Both the position numbers and the translations under genes were made by a program. From assembly GCA_003250175.1 (NCBI GenBank), contig QKHD01000339.1:1-6581 (forward strand): a DNA stretch of 6,581 nt, in the 5' to 3' direction. The notes below the pieces were generated by a model that was given only the letters and a program-made list of their open reading frames with translations, did no database searches and was not told the DNA's origin. The stretch is from Helicobacteraceae bacterium (lineage in GTDB: Bacteria > Campylobacterota > Campylobacteria > Campylobacterales > SZUA-545). Shown here piece after piece: positions 5,686-6,581 of this stretch; the stretch's first letter is position 1, and every line of letters begins with the position of its first letter.

Positions 5686-6581
5686 ATGGGAGCAGATCGA
5701 CACTTCAGCATCGGAGGCTATCTTCTTAGAAAGAGCCTCTATGCCGTGCTGATGATCGTCATCATCTCCCTTATCTCCTTTCTGGCGGTCAATATGGCCC
5801 CCAACAGCTTCTTTGCCAGCGGCGAGCTCAACCCCAATATCACCCCAGAAGCCATCGAACACCTCAAGCAGGTCTACGGCCTGGATAAACCTCTCTTGCA
5901 GCAGTATCTCTCCTGGATCGGTGCCTTGGTGCAGTTTGACTTTGGTATCTCCTTTTCCAGCGGCAAAGCCGTACGCGACGAAATTTTCGAACGCCTACCC
6001 GTGACATTGATCATCAATGTTGTCAGCATGATCCTGATCTTTTTCATCTCCCTCTATCTGGGGATTAAATCGGCCATGCTGAAGGGCAGGGTGTTGGACA
6101 AAGTCGTCAAGCAGTTTTCTCTGGTTAGCTACTCCATGCCTTCTTTCTACCTCGCGCTGATCTTGATTATCGTCCTGGCGGTGGTTTATGATGTTTTCCC
6201 TATTGCCGGGCTGCACAGCGTCGATGAGGAGGCAGGGTGGGTCACCTATTATCTCGACATGGCGTGGCACCTGGTGCTGCCCATCGGGGTGATCGTCTTT
6301 GGGGGGATCGGATCGCTGACACTCTATGTGCGCTCACTTAGCATTGAAATTCTCAAAAGCGATTACATCTTTTTCGCCCGAAGCCGGGGGCTTTCGGAAA
6401 AGCTGATTTTCTCCCGCTATATCATGCCCAACCTCTCCGCCCCCATGATTACCATTTTGGGTCTTTCCCTACCCGGCCTGATCGGCGGCAGCGTCATTTT
6501 GGAGTCGATCTTCTCCATTAACGGCATGGGCCTGCTCTTTTACCAGAGTGCGCTGAGCCGTGATTATCCGGTGATTATGGG
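5686..6581 (+). CDS. ABC transporter permease, DppB/OppB family (partial, 3' end outside window)
   Basis: Inner-membrane subunit of a peptide/nickel-type ABC importer; the frame stays open for 298 codons to the window edge. Family members are about 310-340 residues, so only the end is missing. Features in order: a basic N-terminus, a first membrane helix (about 18-38), a periplasmic region with YGLDKPLLQQY (64-74) and FDFGISFSSG (84-93), the RLPVTL motif (103-108) leading into helix 2 (about 107-128), helix 3 (about 152-170), helix 4 (about 196-216), the EAA-like ATPase-contact loop (226-249; D226, Y227, A231, R232, G235, L236, N249), helix 5 (about 252-272), and ILESIFSINGMG (271-282). ATG 5686 is only 8 nt after fabI, with no clear Shine-Dalgarno; the next in-frame starts fall inside helix 1. 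Co-transcription with fabI is likely. The family is firm, but the substrate (dipeptide, oligopeptide, nickel or other) cannot be read from this subunit. Confidence 0.93.
   Translation, partial: MGADRHFSIGGYLLRKSLYAVLMIVIISLISFLAVNMAPNSFFASGELNPNITPEAIEHLKQVYGLDKPLLQQYLSWIGALVQFDFGISFSSGKAVRDEIFERLPVTLIINVVSMILIFFISLYLGIKSAMLKGRVLDKVVKQFSLVSYSMPSFYLALILIIVLAVVYDVFPIAGLHSVDEEAGWVTYYLDMAWHLVLPIGVIVFGGIGSLTLYVRSLSIEILKSDYIFFARSRGLSEKLIFSRYIMPNLSAPMITILGLSLPGLIGGSVILESIFSINGMGLLFYQSALSRDYPVIM

Noticed and set aside
1..6581. CRISPR arrays, insertion sequences, tRNA or rRNA genes, integration sites, toxin-antitoxin or defence genes.
   Set aside because: No regularly spaced repeats, transposase motifs, cloverleaf-like segments or unknown long genes are visible; almost every base is accounted for by housekeeping genes.

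Overview
The window is about half G+C and holds eight protein-coding genes packed almost end to end. It suggests a bacterium of the Campylobacterota (formerly Epsilonproteobacteria). The main reasons are the gap-pgk-tpiA-fabI gene order, as recalled from Campylobacter and relatives; a short triosephosphate isomerase with a SNFK active-site loop and a YPV-type segment like that of Helicobacter; and a FabI with the ILKWNE-NAPLRKNV segment typical of the group. The base composition is high for the phylum and would fit a Nitratifractor-like lineage or one of the G+C-rich Sulfurimonas/Sulfurovum relatives. The genus cannot be fixed from this window.

Layout, left to right. (1) 1-458, plus: the C-terminal glutaminase half of carA, cut by the window edge. 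(2) 464-1471, plus: agmatine deiminase aguA, 5 nt behind carA. (3) 1443-1486: nested inverted repeats across the aguA stop codon, in the convergent aguA/rsfS gap. (4) 1500-1835, minus: ribosomal silencing factor rsfS. (5) 1836-1960: a divergent, AT-rich intergenic region with candidate promoters for rsfS and for gap, and a small hairpin in the gap leader. (6) 1961-5677, plus: gap, pgk, tpiA and fabI as one tight unit with two 4-nt stop/start overlaps. (7) 5686 to the window end, plus: the first 298 codons of a DppB/OppB-type ABC transporter permease, 8 nt behind fabI.

How the genes fit together. carA and aguA both touch arginine metabolism: CarA helps make carbamoyl phosphate for arginine and pyrimidines, and AguA consumes agmatine, the decarboxylation product of arginine, on the way to putrescine. 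gap, pgk and tpiA encode three consecutive triose-phosphate enzymes, used for gluconeogenesis and/or glycolysis. fabI is the enoyl-ACP reductase of fatty-acid synthesis. The permease is functionally unrelated and looks like the start of a transporter operon.

Nothing here looks like an undescribed defence, mobile or secondary-metabolite system: this is ordinary core-metabolism DNA. The points most worth a second look are the reversed rsfS with no nadD next to gap, a possible Shine-Dalgarno-sequestering fold in the gap leader, a rather diverged GAPDH, two successive TTG starts, and the repeats over the aguA stop.
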